64,000 nucleotides of DNA, taken from assembly GCA_903995115.1 (NCBI GenBank), contig LR877146.1, positions 310,001 to 374,000 on the forward strand. Direction: 5' to 3'. The notes under the pieces were generated by a model. The model was not told the DNA's origin and made no database searches. It worked only from the letters and a program-made list of their open reading frames with translations. Below are positions 17,641 to 27,420 of this stretch, piece by piece; positions within the stretch are counted from its first letter, which is position 1; every line of letters begins with the position of its first letter. The position numbers and the translations under genes are program-made. This DNA is from Angomonas deanei (lineage: Eukaryota; Euglenozoa; Kinetoplastea; Trypanosomatida; Trypanosomatidae).

Positions 17641-19454
17641 ATGTGGACTAGGATACGCTTCGTCCTGCTGATTGCGATTATACTAACAACGGCAGCGAAC
17701 GGCCAGGACGAGACCCGCACCTGCTTGGTGGCGGACCAGATTGCTGCACTTCAGGTATGTATGGATCACTTTGAGTCCTGTGTTTTCACCACATTCAAGG
17801 AGGTCAACGGGGAATGTTGGTGCTTCACAAGTCGCGCCAAATTTAATAGAATACATACCACATTGTTCCAAATACGTTACACAGCTTGGCAGTCTCGAAT
17901 GTGACAAGTATGACTTCTCCCCGGTCTTTGGATGGTGTTCGATCTGCGAAGACGGTTTTGAGTTGTTTCACCCAACTGACATTGGCGGACTAAGTTTCTC
18001 ACAGTATTGCTACAAGCCGCTTGCTAACTGTGAGGCCTACACGAATGGGATCTGCTCTGCGTGCGACCCAGGATACACCCTCTCCGGTGGTAGATGTGTC
18101 CCCTGTAACATTGACAACTGCGAGCTCTGCACCTTTGATAACCTATGCAACAGATGCAAGAACGACCTTGTGGTTTCCACCGCAGGAACGGCGTGCCTCA
18201 CCTGTGCAATCACCCACTGTGCCAGTTGCACAGACAGCGGACTGTGTCATACCTGTGACGACAACCTGCATCCGTCGTCGACACAGAAGACCTGCGTGTG
18301 GGCATTCGAGGGGTGCGACACCTACGACGACAGCGGCAAGTGCACCCACTGCAGCGACGGAAAGTTCCCCTCTACAGACGGCCTCAGTTGCGTGAACTGC
18401 ACAAACGAGTTCTGCGCCTCCTGCATGAAGGACAATCAGTGCTCCCTTTGCCAAGACGGCTACAGCCTCACCGACGACGGTGCCAAGTGTGTCCCCGACA
18501 TCGCGGACTGCTACACCTACACGGAGGCCGGCTGCAAACAATGTACGAACGGTAAGGCGCCGTCCACGGACAGCAGCACGTGTGTCATTTGCGGCATCTA
18601 CTACTGCGACAGGTGCTCCCATGATAATAAATGCGCCTCCTGTGTTTCTGGTTTCGCACTGGACAAGGAGACCAACACATGCGTCAGCACCGCCACCCAC
18701 TGCTGTGTGCACGACGACGCCGTTGGGTGTTCCTCGTGCCTGGCGGGCTACCGGGTGACCGCACTGCATGCCTGTGAGCCGTGTCCAGAAGGAACAAACT
18801 GCCCCAGCCCCACTGACGTCTGTAATGTTCCAGCTGACGGAGCAACAGAAGAAGAAGAAGGGCACACCGTGGTGGGTGTGGTTGCTGGTAGCACTCGCGG
18901 TGCTGCTAGTAGCCGGCGTAGTGACGTTTCTCGTCGTCTACTGCTGTTGTTGCAAAGCGACCGCAAGTGACGACGTACACGAGAGCGCAAGGGACTCCGA
19001 AATGGACGAGGAAAACACCGCCTTCAGTAGTCTTTCTTCCAGCGACAAGGAGGACAGCGACACGGAAGCCGTCACTGGCTGTCTAAACACACAAGGCATC
19101 ACTGCTAGTGACGCAGCGACTCTTTTCACACAGGAGGACGGGGCCTCACGGGCCGTCACGAAGAGCGATGGAACGGAGTTCTCTTGTTTCTCCATCAATA
19201 GTAAGGTCAACCGCAGCGAAGGCACCTCCATGTCCCGCGACACGGACGGCAACCCTCTCCACCCGCCCCTCATTGGTCGACGCTTCGGTGGGGAGGGAGA
19301 GAACGGATATGCGGCACCCTACGGCCTAGTCCGCACGTTAGCCCCGGTAGGGAATGCGCCGTACAACCACATCCCGAACCCCAACGGTGACTGGAACGGG
19401 CTGCCAGGCTACCCCGTGTCCCGCCGTACAGCCAACATCACGTGGGCGAATTAG
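17641..19454 (+). pseudogene. cysteine-rich surface protein, array copy 2, two frame interruptions
   Basis: The same gene as copies 3 and 4 (start MWTRIRFVLLIAIILTTAANG, a signal peptide) but not readable in one frame. Compared with copies 3 and 4, one extra base near 17848 (AAATTTAATAGA against AAATTTATAGA in copy 4) moves the frame, and a second extra base near 18850, within the GAAGAAGAA stretch before the PWWVW codons, moves it again. Between and after these points the Cys repeats, membrane segment and tail (to GYPVSRRTANITWAN) are intact and almost identical to the other copies, so the damage is recent or is a sequencing/assembly error in a hard-to-assemble array. As written, it would make a truncated secreted fragment without its membrane anchor. 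Confidence 0.8.
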
Positions 19455-19484
19455 ATGGTTTTCCAATATAATTATGTTTTTGTC

Positions 19485-19521
19485 ACAAAAGAACAAATGT
19501 ATTGAAAAGTTGTTCTTTTGT
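19485..19521 (+). other. 12-bp perfect stem-loop, 3' flank of array copy 2
   Basis: Same stem as at 17203-17239 (ACAAAAGAACAA / TTGTTCTTTTGT), 30 nt after the stop; the loop differs by one base (ATGTATTGAAAAG). Confidence 0.7.
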
Positions 19522-19943
19522 ATTTTCCATGAGTATTGACATTTTTTTTTTTAATTACTTTTATTTATTTTTTTGATTCCGCAGGTTGATGTTGCTGAAT
19601 TTGTGTTTTTCATTCTGTTTATATATATATATATATATATAAATTGATTTATTTCCATGATGTACGAGAAGAAAATAAAACAGAATTTCTTTGCCCTTTT
19701 GAACGCTATGACTAATCAAGCGGTGATAATACACTTCATACAATCATGGTTTCCTTGTTCGTAGATCCAGGCCGCGAACGGTAAAAAAATACAACTGCTC
19801 CTTGCGCCCTTTCTTCTCTCTTCTTCTCAATGTCCAGTTGAAAACTATTTCGACAACGACAAAATTAAGGATACTCCCACATCATTCGCGTTGTTTCTTT
19901 TAATCTTTTCCAGAAGCCAAACACCGACTATCGGCTCCCGGCA
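19522..19943 (+). other. array spacer 2 with (AT)n and predicted splice acceptor
   Basis: Near-copy of array spacer 1. An (AT)n microsatellite at about 19619-19641 is expanded relative to spacer 1. CTTTTCCAG places the acceptor AG at 19912-19913. No gene. Confidence 0.5.
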
Positions 19944-21755
19944 ATGTGGACTAGGATACGCTTCGTCCTGCTGATTGCGATTATACTAACAACGGCAGCG
20001 AACGGCCAGGACGAGACCCGCACCTGCTTGGTGGCGGACCAGATTGCTGCACTTCAGGTATGTATGGATCACTTTGAGTCCTGTGTTTTCACCACATTCA
20101 AGGAGGTCAACGGGGAATGTTGGTGCTTCACAAGTCGCGCCAAATTTAAAGAATACATACCACATTGTTCCGACAATACGTTACACAGCTTGGTCAGTCT
20201 CGAATGTGACAAGTATGACTTCTCCCCGGTCTTTGGATGGTGTTCGATCTGCGAAGACGGTTTTGAGTTGTTTCACCCAACTGACATTGGCGGACTAAAT
20301 TTCTCCCAGTCTTGCTACAAGCCGCTTGCTAACTGTGACACCTACACGAATGGGATCTGCTCTGCGTGCATCGCAGGGTACACCCTCTCCGGTGGTAGAT
20401 GTGTCCCCTGTAACATTGACAACTGCGAACTCTGCACCTTTGATAACCTATGCCACACATGCAAGAACGACCTCGTGGTTTCCACCGCAGGCACCGCGTG
20501 CCTCACCTGTTCAATCACCCACTGTGCCAGTTGCACAGACAGCGGACTGTGTCATACCTGTGACGACAACCTGCATCCGTCGTCGACACAGAAGACCTGC
20601 GTGTGGGCATTCGAGGGGTGCGACACCTACGACGACAGCGGCAAGTGCACCCACTGCAGCGACGGAAAGTTCCCCTCTACAGACGGCCTCAGTTGCGTGA
20701 ACTGCACAAACGAGTTCTGCGCCTCCTGCATGAAGGATAATCAGTGCTCCCTTTGCCAAGACGGCTACAGCCTCACCGACGACGGTGCCAAGTGTGTCCC
20801 CGACATCGCGGACTGCTACACCTACACGGAGGCCGGCTGCAAGCAATGTACGAACGGTAAGGCGCCGTCCACGGACAGCAGCACGTGTGTCATTTGCGGC
20901 ATCTACTACTGCGACAGGTGCTCCCATGATAATGAATGTGCCTCCTGTGTTTCTGGTTTCGCACTGGACAAGGAGACCAACACATGCGTCAGCACCACCA
21001 CCCACTGCTGTGTGCACGACGACGCCGTTGGGTGTTCTTCGTGCCTGGCGGGCTACCGGGTGACCGCACTGCACACCTGTGAACCGTGTCCAGAGGGAAC
21101 GAACTGCCCTAGTACCACTGACGTATGTAACGTCCCAGCCGAAGGGGTAACTGAAGAAAAGAAGGGCACACCGTGGTGGGTGTGGCTGCTCGTAGCACTC
21201 GCGGTGCTGCTAGTGGCCGGCGTAGTGACGTTTCTCGTCGTCTACTGCTGTTGTTGCAAAGCGACCGCAAGTGACGACGTACACGAGAGCGCAAGGGACT
21301 CCGAAATGGACGAGGAAAACACCGCCTTCAGTAGTCTTTCTTCCAGTGACAAGGAGGACAGTGACACGGAAGCCGTCACTGGCTGTCTAACGGAAAGCGA
21401 AACCGCCACCCTATCGCGTCTAGGACTCACAGAATCAGAAACAGTCTCACGGGCCGTCACCAAGAGCGACGGAACCACATTTTCTTGTTTCTCCATCAAT
21501 AGTAGAGTCAACCGCAGCGAAGGCACCTCCATGTCCCGCGACACGGACGGCAACCCCCTCCACCCGCCCCTCATTGGGCGACGCTTCGGTGGGGAGGGAG
21601 AGAACGGATATGCGGCGCCCTACGGCCTAGTCCGCACGTTAGCCCCGGTAGGGAATGCGCCGTACAACCACATCCCGAACCCCAACGGTGACTGGAACGG
21701 ACTGCCAGGCTACCCCGTGTCCCGCCGTACAGCCAACATCACATGGGCGAATTAG
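19944..21755 (+). CDS. cysteine-rich type I surface protein, array copy 3
   Basis: 603 aa. Signal peptide MWTRIRFVLLIAIILTTAANG, then the N-terminal domain (CDKYDFSPVFGWCSIC), about ten CxxC repeats nearly identical to the other copies, EKKGTPWWVW with PWWVW from residue ~410, a single membrane span, VVYCCCCKA and a cytoplasmic tail ending SRRTANITWAN. Its own feature is the cytoplasmic segment GCLTESETATLSRLGLTESETVS, which replaces the LNTQGIT...FTQEDGAS segment of the other three copies. The 5' half is almost the same as broken copy 2, while its 3' flank resembles that of copy 4. Likely an abundant plasma-membrane protein. Confidence 0.9.
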   Translation: MWTRIRFVLLIAIILTTAANGQDETRTCLVADQIAALQVCMDHFESCVFTTFKEVNGECWCFTSRAKFKEYIPHCSDNTLHSLVSLECDKYDFSPVFGWCSICEDGFELFHPTDIGGLNFSQSCYKPLANCDTYTNGICSACIAGYTLSGGRCVPCNIDNCELCTFDNLCHTCKNDLVVSTAGTACLTCSITHCASCTDSGLCHTCDDNLHPSSTQKTCVWAFEGCDTYDDSGKCTHCSDGKFPSTDGLSCVNCTNEFCASCMKDNQCSLCQDGYSLTDDGAKCVPDIADCYTYTEAGCKQCTNGKAPSTDSSTCVICGIYYCDRCSHDNECASCVSGFALDKETNTCVSTTTHCCVHDDAVGCSSCLAGYRVTALHTCEPCPEGTNCPSTTDVCNVPAEGVTEEKKGTPWWVWLLVALAVLLVAGVVTFLVVYCCCCKATASDDVHESARDSEMDEENTAFSSLSSSDKEDSDTEAVTGCLTESETATLSRLGLTESETVSRAVTKSDGTTFSCFSINSRVNRSEGTSMSRDTDGNPLHPPLIGRRFGGEGENGYAAPYGLVRTLAPVGNAPYNHIPNPNGDWNGLPGYPVSRRTANITWAN

Positions 21756-22212
21756 TAGTAAAAAAAAAACTCAACCGAGTACCTGATTTTTATGTATTTT
21801 TTTTTTTTTCGGCTTTTAGAGCCTGGAATTGTTCATTGTGTATAGTCGTTTTACTACAGCATTTCCTTTGGTTAATAATATGTATGTACATGATTATTTC
21901 CTGTTTTTGTGATTACCTTTTCTAGCAAAATCGTTATATTTTCAAAAAAGAAAATTAATTTCTTGGCCCATTAGAATGCCATCACGAATCAAGCAGTTGC
22001 TAGACGCCCAATATTGCTCTATTTCCTTGTTCGTGAATCCAGCTGGTAGACGGAAAAAAAAATAAAACTGCTCCCATCATCTTTTCTCCCCTCCGCCCAA
22101 TGTCTTGTTGAAAAGAGGTTTGACAAAAGAAAATTAGGGCACCCCACCTGTTTTCCGTTGTTTCTTTTTTTCTCTTTTCTAGCAGTCCAACATCGACTAT
22201 CGGCTCCCGGCA
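21756..22212 (+). other. array spacer 3 with predicted splice acceptor
   Basis: Diverged from spacers 1 and 2; it lacks the 12-bp stem-loop and its first half resembles the flank after copy 4. TTTCTCTTTTCTAG gives an acceptor AG at 22181-22182. No gene. Confidence 0.5.
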
Positions 22213-24018
22213 ATGTGGACTAGGATACGCTTCGGCCTGCTGATTGCAATTATACTAACAACGGCAGCGAACGGCCAGGACGACGCCCGCACCTGCTTGG
22301 TAGCAGACCCGATTGCTGTACTTCAGGTATGCATGGATCACTTTCAGTCGTGTGTTTTACCCACGTTCAAGCCGGTCATGGGGGAATGTTGGTGCTTCAC
22401 AAGTCAGGCTAAATTTATAGAATACATACCACACTGTTCCGACAATCTTGATTTTCTTGGTCGATATCAGTGTGACAAATATGACTTCTCCCCGGTCCTA
22501 GGATGGTGTTCGGCCTGCGAAGATGGTTTTGAGTTGTTTAACCCAACTGCCATTGACGAAATAAATTTCTCACAGTCTTGCTACAAGCCGCTTGCTAACT
22601 GTGAGGCCTACACGAATGGGATCTGCTCTGCGTGCATCGCAGGATACACCCTCTCCGGTGGTAGATGTGTCCCCTGTAACATTGACAACTGCGAACTCTG
22701 CACCTTTGATAACCTATGCGACACATGCAAGAATGACCTCGTGGTTTCCGCCACAGGAACGGCGTGCCTCACCTGTGCAATCACCCACTGTGCCAGTTGC
22801 ACAGACAGCGGACTGTGTCATACCTGTGACGACAACCTGCATCCGTCGTCGACACAGAAGACCTGCGTGTGGGCATTCGAGGGGTGCGACACCTACGACG
22901 ACAGCGGCAAGTGCACCCACTGCAGCGACGGAAAGTTCCCCTCTACAGACGGCCTCAGCTGCGTGAACTGCACAAACGAGTTCTGCGCCTCCTGCATGAA
23001 GGACAATCAGTGCTCCCTTTGCCAAGACGGCTACAGTCTCACCGACGACGGTGCCAAGTGTGTCCCCGACATCGCGGACTGCTACACCTACACGGAGGCC
23101 GGGTGCAAGCAATGCACGAACGGTAAGGCGCCGTCCACGGACAGCAGCACGTGTGTCATTTGCGGCATCTACTACTGCGACAGGTGCTCCCATGATAATG
23201 AATGTGCCTCCTGTGTTTCTGGTTTCGCACTGGACAAGGAGACCAACACATGCGTCAGCACCACCACCCACTGCTGTGTGCACGACGACGCCGTTGGGTG
23301 TTCTTCGTGCCTGGCAGGCTACCGGGTGACCGCACTGCATGCCTGTGAACCGTGTCCAGAGGGAACAAACTGCCCCAGCCCCACTGACGTCTGTAATGTT
23401 CCAGCTGACGGAGCAACAGAGAAGAAGAAGGGCACACCGTGGTGGGTGTGGTTGCTGGTAGCACTCGCGGTGCTGCTAGTGGCCGGCGTAGTGACGTTTC
23501 TCGTCGTCTACTGCTGTTGTTGCAAAGCGACCGCACATGACGACGTACACGAGAGCGCAAGGGACTCCGAAATGGACGAGGAAAACACTGCTTTCAGTAG
23601 TGCCTCTTCCAGTGACAAGGAGGACAGCGACACGGAAGCCGTCACCTTAAACACGCAAGGCATCACTGCTAGTGACGCAGCGACTCTTTTCACACAGGAG
23701 GACGGGGCCTCACGGGCCGTCACGAAGAGCGATGGAACGGAGTTCTCTTGTTTCTCCATCAATAGTAGAGTCAACCGCAGCGAAGGCACCTCCATGTCCC
23801 GCGACACGGACGGCAACCCCCTCCACCCGCCCCTCATTGGTCGACGCTTCGGTGGGGAGGGAGAGAACGGATATGCGGCGCCCTACGGCCTAGTCCGCAC
23901 GTTAGCCCCGGTAGGGAATGCGCCGTACAACCACATCCCGAACCCCAACGGTGACTGGAACGGGCTGCCAGGCTACCCCGTGTCCCGCCGTACAGCCAAC
24001 ATCACGTGGGTGAATTAG
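22213..24018 (+). CDS. cysteine-rich type I surface protein, array copy 4
   Basis: 601 aa with the same domain order as copies 1 and 3: signal peptide, N-terminal domain, CxxC repeats, PWWVW from residue ~409, membrane span, CCCC, tail ending SRRTANITWVN. It is a mosaic: the first ~75 residues follow copies 2 and 3, residues ~76-100 (FLGRYQCDKYDFSPVLGWCSAC) follow copy 1, and the cytoplasmic tail (KATAHDD, FSSASSS, TLNTQGIT) again follows copy 1. This points to gene conversion within the array. The last residue before the stop is WVN rather than WAN. Confidence 0.9.
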   Translation: MWTRIRFGLLIAIILTTAANGQDDARTCLVADPIAVLQVCMDHFQSCVLPTFKPVMGECWCFTSQAKFIEYIPHCSDNLDFLGRYQCDKYDFSPVLGWCSACEDGFELFNPTAIDEINFSQSCYKPLANCEAYTNGICSACIAGYTLSGGRCVPCNIDNCELCTFDNLCDTCKNDLVVSATGTACLTCAITHCASCTDSGLCHTCDDNLHPSSTQKTCVWAFEGCDTYDDSGKCTHCSDGKFPSTDGLSCVNCTNEFCASCMKDNQCSLCQDGYSLTDDGAKCVPDIADCYTYTEAGCKQCTNGKAPSTDSSTCVICGIYYCDRCSHDNECASCVSGFALDKETNTCVSTTTHCCVHDDAVGCSSCLAGYRVTALHACEPCPEGTNCPSPTDVCNVPADGATEKKKGTPWWVWLLVALAVLLVAGVVTFLVVYCCCCKATAHDDVHESARDSEMDEENTAFSSASSSDKEDSDTEAVTLNTQGITASDAATLFTQEDGASRAVTKSDGTEFSCFSINSRVNRSEGTSMSRDTDGNPLHPPLIGRRFGGEGENGYAAPYGLVRTLAPVGNAPYNHIPNPNGDWNGLPGYPVSRRTANITWVN

Positions 24019-24104
24019 TAGTAAAAAATAAACTTAGCAAAGTATCCTTTTTGTTGACGTGTGTGTGTGATTTTTTTTTTTTTTTCGTTTAATGGTGTAG
24101 AGTA

Positions 24105-24121
24105 CACGGAATCCTTCCGTG
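24105..24121 (+). other. 7-bp stem, 3-nt loop, 3' flank of array copy 4
   Basis: CACGGAA / TTCCGTG around TCC, 87 nt after the stop of copy 4. Short, so alone it would mean little. Confidence 0.4.
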
Positions 24122-25299
24122 CGTATAGTTCCTCTACTGTAACATTCACTTCCGTTGAATATCCGTGTGAACATGGTCATTTCCTGTTTTTGTGATTACC
24201 TTTTCTTGTAAAAGCGTTGTATTTTTAAAGAGACGAAGAGTGAGAAGGAAAAAAGCCGTCGCCGCCCCACAAGCCTTGTCTTTGCTGTTCTTTCTCCCCC
24301 TGTTTTCAAAACGTTGCCCCCACCCCTTTCCCCCTAACCGCCCTAGGAAACGCGAAATCGGTCGGGCTGTGGAGCCGGCTACCCTTCCGCCCATGGGGGA
24401 ATCCCCCTACAAGATGCGCCGACGGCCCATCCCTCCGGGGCCACCGGAAAGACCCTCATCGCGGCGGGAGCACCACGGCCTACGCCTTGGTCTAGGCCCC
24501 ATCGGCCAAAACCTAGGGGGCCGGGGAGGCCTGCCCCTCGACGGAGGGGGACGGGCGGCGGTTCCCCCCCGCGGCGGAAAGGGGCCTCGTTACCAAAGGA
24601 AGGCGGGAGTGGCCCGGACACCAGCGGCGTAAGACCAAGCAGAAGCGCCCCGCACGCAAGCAATTCCCCGAACCGCCAGCACAAGATTGGGGCGCAGGGA
24701 GTTCAGGAGAAAACGCCGGCGCCACCAACGGCCCGCGCCGGACGCCGAAGCTATTTTACGCCAGATGGTTCCACTACATGCCGCGCCAGTTACTGTTTCG
24801 AGTACACTGCGTGTCGCAGTCTGCCGTCTTCACAAAAAAGACACTTAGGTCTAGCTGAACCAAAAATCTCTCGTCACCGAACGGGCCCGCCCTGAGCGGC
24901 ATAGCAATCATTACCGGAAGTGCCATCCGTATGGATTACATCGTCTGTTGTACGTTGCTTCCCTTGAAGTGTTCATTCACACAACAGACGACACCCACGG
25001 GACGAAGCGGAAATGCTCAGACCCTCCCTTTGCAGAATCACACGGGCTGCAACCGATGCAACAGACTGCTGGAAGATGCACGTCTCTGTTTCAGAACGCC
25101 AGCCAAAGTTGCCCTTCGAAGGTCTGTCTTTCCATGCCATGTCGAGAAAGGAAAGTTCTATTCTTTGGCTGATTCCTTGACTGCGGTAGGCCAACGGACA
25201 ACTCCAACGCCGATAGTCAATGGCATCTCGAGTTTCCAGTGTTGAGCGGCGCTACAAACCCGCGGCAGAAATACAGACTTACAACAGTGTGGAGCTGGC

Positions 25300-25512
25300 A
25301 TGCAAAGACCAACTTTTTGGAGTGTCGCTTGTTTGTTAGTCCTTTGCTACACTTTCCAAAAGCAAGTTTCCGTCGCGAACGCAGCACCTGGGAAACTAAC
25401 GACCAACGCTCCGGCGCATGCACAATGCAATGACACGTTTCCGAACGTCGGATCCAACACTTGCCAGAAGAAGACCGAACGACAGCCGGAAAGCGAGAAG
25501 AAAACGAACTGA
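25300..25512 (+). CDS. possible small secreted protein or gene relic
   Basis: 70 codons from ATG. The N-terminus MQRPTFWSVACLLVLCYTF and the following VSVANA look like a signal peptide with a cleavage site. The remainder is hydrophilic, with two Cys and one N-glycosylation sequon (CNDTF). No polypyrimidine tract or clear acceptor precedes it, and the surroundings look degenerate, so it may be the 5' relic of a surface gene. Confidence 0.3.
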   Translation: MQRPTFWSVACLLVLCYTFQKQVSVANAAPGKLTTNAPAHAQCNDTFPNVGSNTCQKKTERQPESEKKTN

Positions 25513-26379
25513 AGGATTTCCTCTCTCTGCCAGTGTGAGTCGCCGTGGGTCACCGTTTAGAAGCCTAACACTGGGCTGAGTTTGGTACGAACACGAAAAC
25601 TACTTCCTGTATTGTGCACGAGCTTTGAAGGTGTGTTGCTCCTTCTCCTGGCCTAACGAAGCAATTGCAACAGGGTCACTATTCTTGAATACCTGTTCAT
25701 AGCGCTCAGAAAAGTACGTAGCTTGCTGCTGTCGCCCTGCACAGTAGAGCAAATCGGACAACGAACAGACAGAAAGAAACCAAAAACCTTCTTCGAAGAT
25801 CTCCGTTGAGAGACACATAAGCATCCGCGTCTCCCCTTCGATGTCAGGACGTAAAGGCCAACTCTTCCGCTATGCCAGTTTTTCTGTTTCGAGTTTACTT
25901 TCACTGTATCGTGTATCGACACACTAAACTTCTGCTTCTGTTGGTGAAGTGTGCGCAGCAATCTGTTAAGAATCACAAAGATGAGAGACGTCCTTATCAG
26001 GAATAGCGGTGCGACAACCTTCTCGGCCTGAGTCACTTGAGGGCGGGTGTTTCCCAGACGATCACGTAGAGTTATCCGACGGACAGACTGGCGTGTACCG
26101 TTTCTTCCTTTTTTGAGCACCTTCGTAGTGAATGAGCGCTGAAGTAACCGACGTTCCAGGAATGTGTTTGTCGGTTGACTATTTGTTGATGTTGTTGCTG
26201 CAATTGTTGCGGTAGTTCTGCAACCAGCGACGCCCGTTGCGATCTTCATCTCCCTGCAATTATCTTTCCCCCTACCCCCTTGATGCAGTGCCACAGTTGT
26301 CTCATACCACTCTCCCTTTCCACCCTTTCACAAACAGGTAATCTAGTAAACGCCTACTAGAATCCTTTTCTTTTAACAA

Positions 26380-27420
26380 ATGTATTTAAAGCCCTGTTTT
26401 CTGCGGGTGGCAATCCTTCTTGCCGTCCTAACAGTAGGATGTAAGGGAGCCATTACCGAACTTTGTCTTACTTCCAAGGAGTTCACCCTAGAGTTTTGCC
26501 TCGAAACATTCGAATGCCCAGACTCATCTTATTCGGTCGCCAGGACCGATAACAGCATGATTCCATGCACGTGCAACAAGGCGGACGGACAGTCGGTCGA
26601 GGTGCAAGTAAACCCCGCAAAGACGCCACACTGCAAGAGGTTCCTTTTGAATGGGGTCACCATGATGTGCCAACAGTACGATGTCTCGCCGCACATTGGC
26701 CAGTGTTACGAGTGTGAAGCGGGATACATTGTTTATCCTTCCACTAAACTCGGAACAACGCACTTTGGCACTACTTGTGCAATGTGCGGAGACGGATGTT
26801 CTGCTTGCTCCGAGATTCCCTCCAACTGCACCGCATGCTTGGACGGGTACACTTTATCCGCATCCAACACGTGTATATTGAATGCCCCGGATGTTTCAGC
26901 AAGCTCGGACAGCGAAGGTCATTCGGGCAGTAAGGGCCACTCAGACAGCGGAGGCAGTCCGAGTAGTGCGGGCGGAGATTCCCCTGGCACCAGTGTAACG
27001 GACGATAGCGAGAAGAAAGGTATACCGTGGTGGGTATGGGTGATCGTCGGTGTTGGCGCAGCGCTGATCGTTGGTGTGGTTGTTTTTGTAGTAGTGTACT
27101 GTGTGTGCTGCAAAAAGAAGAAAGACCGCAACGTTACTACACCTAGCGAAGTACAGCCAACGGCACCCGTGCCTAGTCGCAAACAGAAAGTTACGCCTCC
27201 TACTGACCATGAAGTTGTGGCCGTTTATATTAATCCCCTGCAAAGCCAGCAAGATGCTGTTGCCGCCACTAGAATGTTTCCGACCAACCCCGAGTCTACG
27301 ACTGTAGAAGATAACACTGATACCGACACTTATTCCCATGCTGGAAGCGTGACGTCTGAAATTCCTGGCTACAGGATGTCACGCCGCTCCTCGAAGGTAA
27401 CCTGGGTTCTAGATGAATAA
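26380..27420 (+). CDS. short cysteine-rich type I surface protein
   Basis: 346 aa, a diverged single-copy relative of the array proteins. Signal peptide (LRVAILLAVLTVGCKGA), then an N-terminal Cys domain with FECPDSSYSV, CTCNK, TPHC and CQQYDVSPHIGQCYECEAGY. The C-[DQE]-x-Y-D-x-S core aligns with the array copies. Only one or two CxxC units follow (CGDGCSAC, CTAC). A Ser/Gly stalk leads to KKGIPWWVW (PWWVW from ~216), a membrane span, VVYCVCCKKKK, and a ~105-residue tail ending PGYRMSRRSSKVTWVLDE. The terminal KVTW is a full match to [RK]-[VI]-x-[FW]. Probably a plasma-membrane receptor-like or coat protein. Confidence 0.88.
   Translation: MYLKPCFLRVAILLAVLTVGCKGAITELCLTSKEFTLEFCLETFECPDSSYSVARTDNSMIPCTCNKADGQSVEVQVNPAKTPHCKRFLLNGVTMMCQQYDVSPHIGQCYECEAGYIVYPSTKLGTTHFGTTCAMCGDGCSACSEIPSNCTACLDGYTLSASNTCILNAPDVSASSDSEGHSGSKGHSDSGGSPSSAGGDSPGTSVTDDSEKKGIPWWVWVIVGVGAALIVGVVVFVVVYCVCCKKKKDRNVTTPSEVQPTAPVPSRKQKVTPPTDHEVVAVYINPLQSQQDAVAATRMFPTNPESTTVEDNTDTDTYSHAGSVTSEIPGYRMSRRSSKVTWVLDE

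Larger units (their letters stand above)
15331..24018 (+). repeat. tandem array of four surface-protein genes, period ~2.3 kb
   Basis: Starts at 15331, 17641, 19944 and 22213, so spacings of 2310, 2303 and 2269. The Cys-rich core and the C-terminal ~100 codons are almost identical between copies. The signal/N-terminal domain, a cytoplasmic segment and the 3' flanks vary in a patchwork. The spacers are also repeated: copies 2-4 share the leader ending in ACTATCGGCTCCCGGCA before ATG. Confidence 0.95.
24019..26379 (+). other. gene-poor junction region, partly GC-rich
   Basis: 2.36 kb without a convincing gene of the usual type. The first ~200 bp resemble the flank after copy 3. From about 24240 to 24790 the + strand becomes C/G-rich, with none of the T-runs typical of the window; both strands show Pro/Gly/Arg-rich frames that match nothing I know. 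The rest (24.8-26.3 kb) is mixed-composition sequence with broken short frames on both strands. The predicted acceptor for the next gene is AG 26336-26337 (CCCTTTCACAAACAG). Possibly a relic or inserted segment marking the edge of the array; unassigned. Confidence 0.4.

Noticed and set aside
15331-24018. Giardia variant-specific surface proteins
   Set aside because: CxxC repeats are similar in style, but there is no CRGKA tail, the cytoplasmic tail is long, and one-strand gene order with splice-acceptor-like leaders does not fit Giardia.
24240-24790. rRNA or transposon fragment
   Set aside because: GC-rich but I could match no conserved rRNA segment and no transposase or polymerase motif; left unassigned.
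25653-26294. 213-codon minus-strand frame in the gene-poor region
   Set aside because: No domain, odd composition, and against the direction of every other gene; the lower T content there makes long frames easier by chance.
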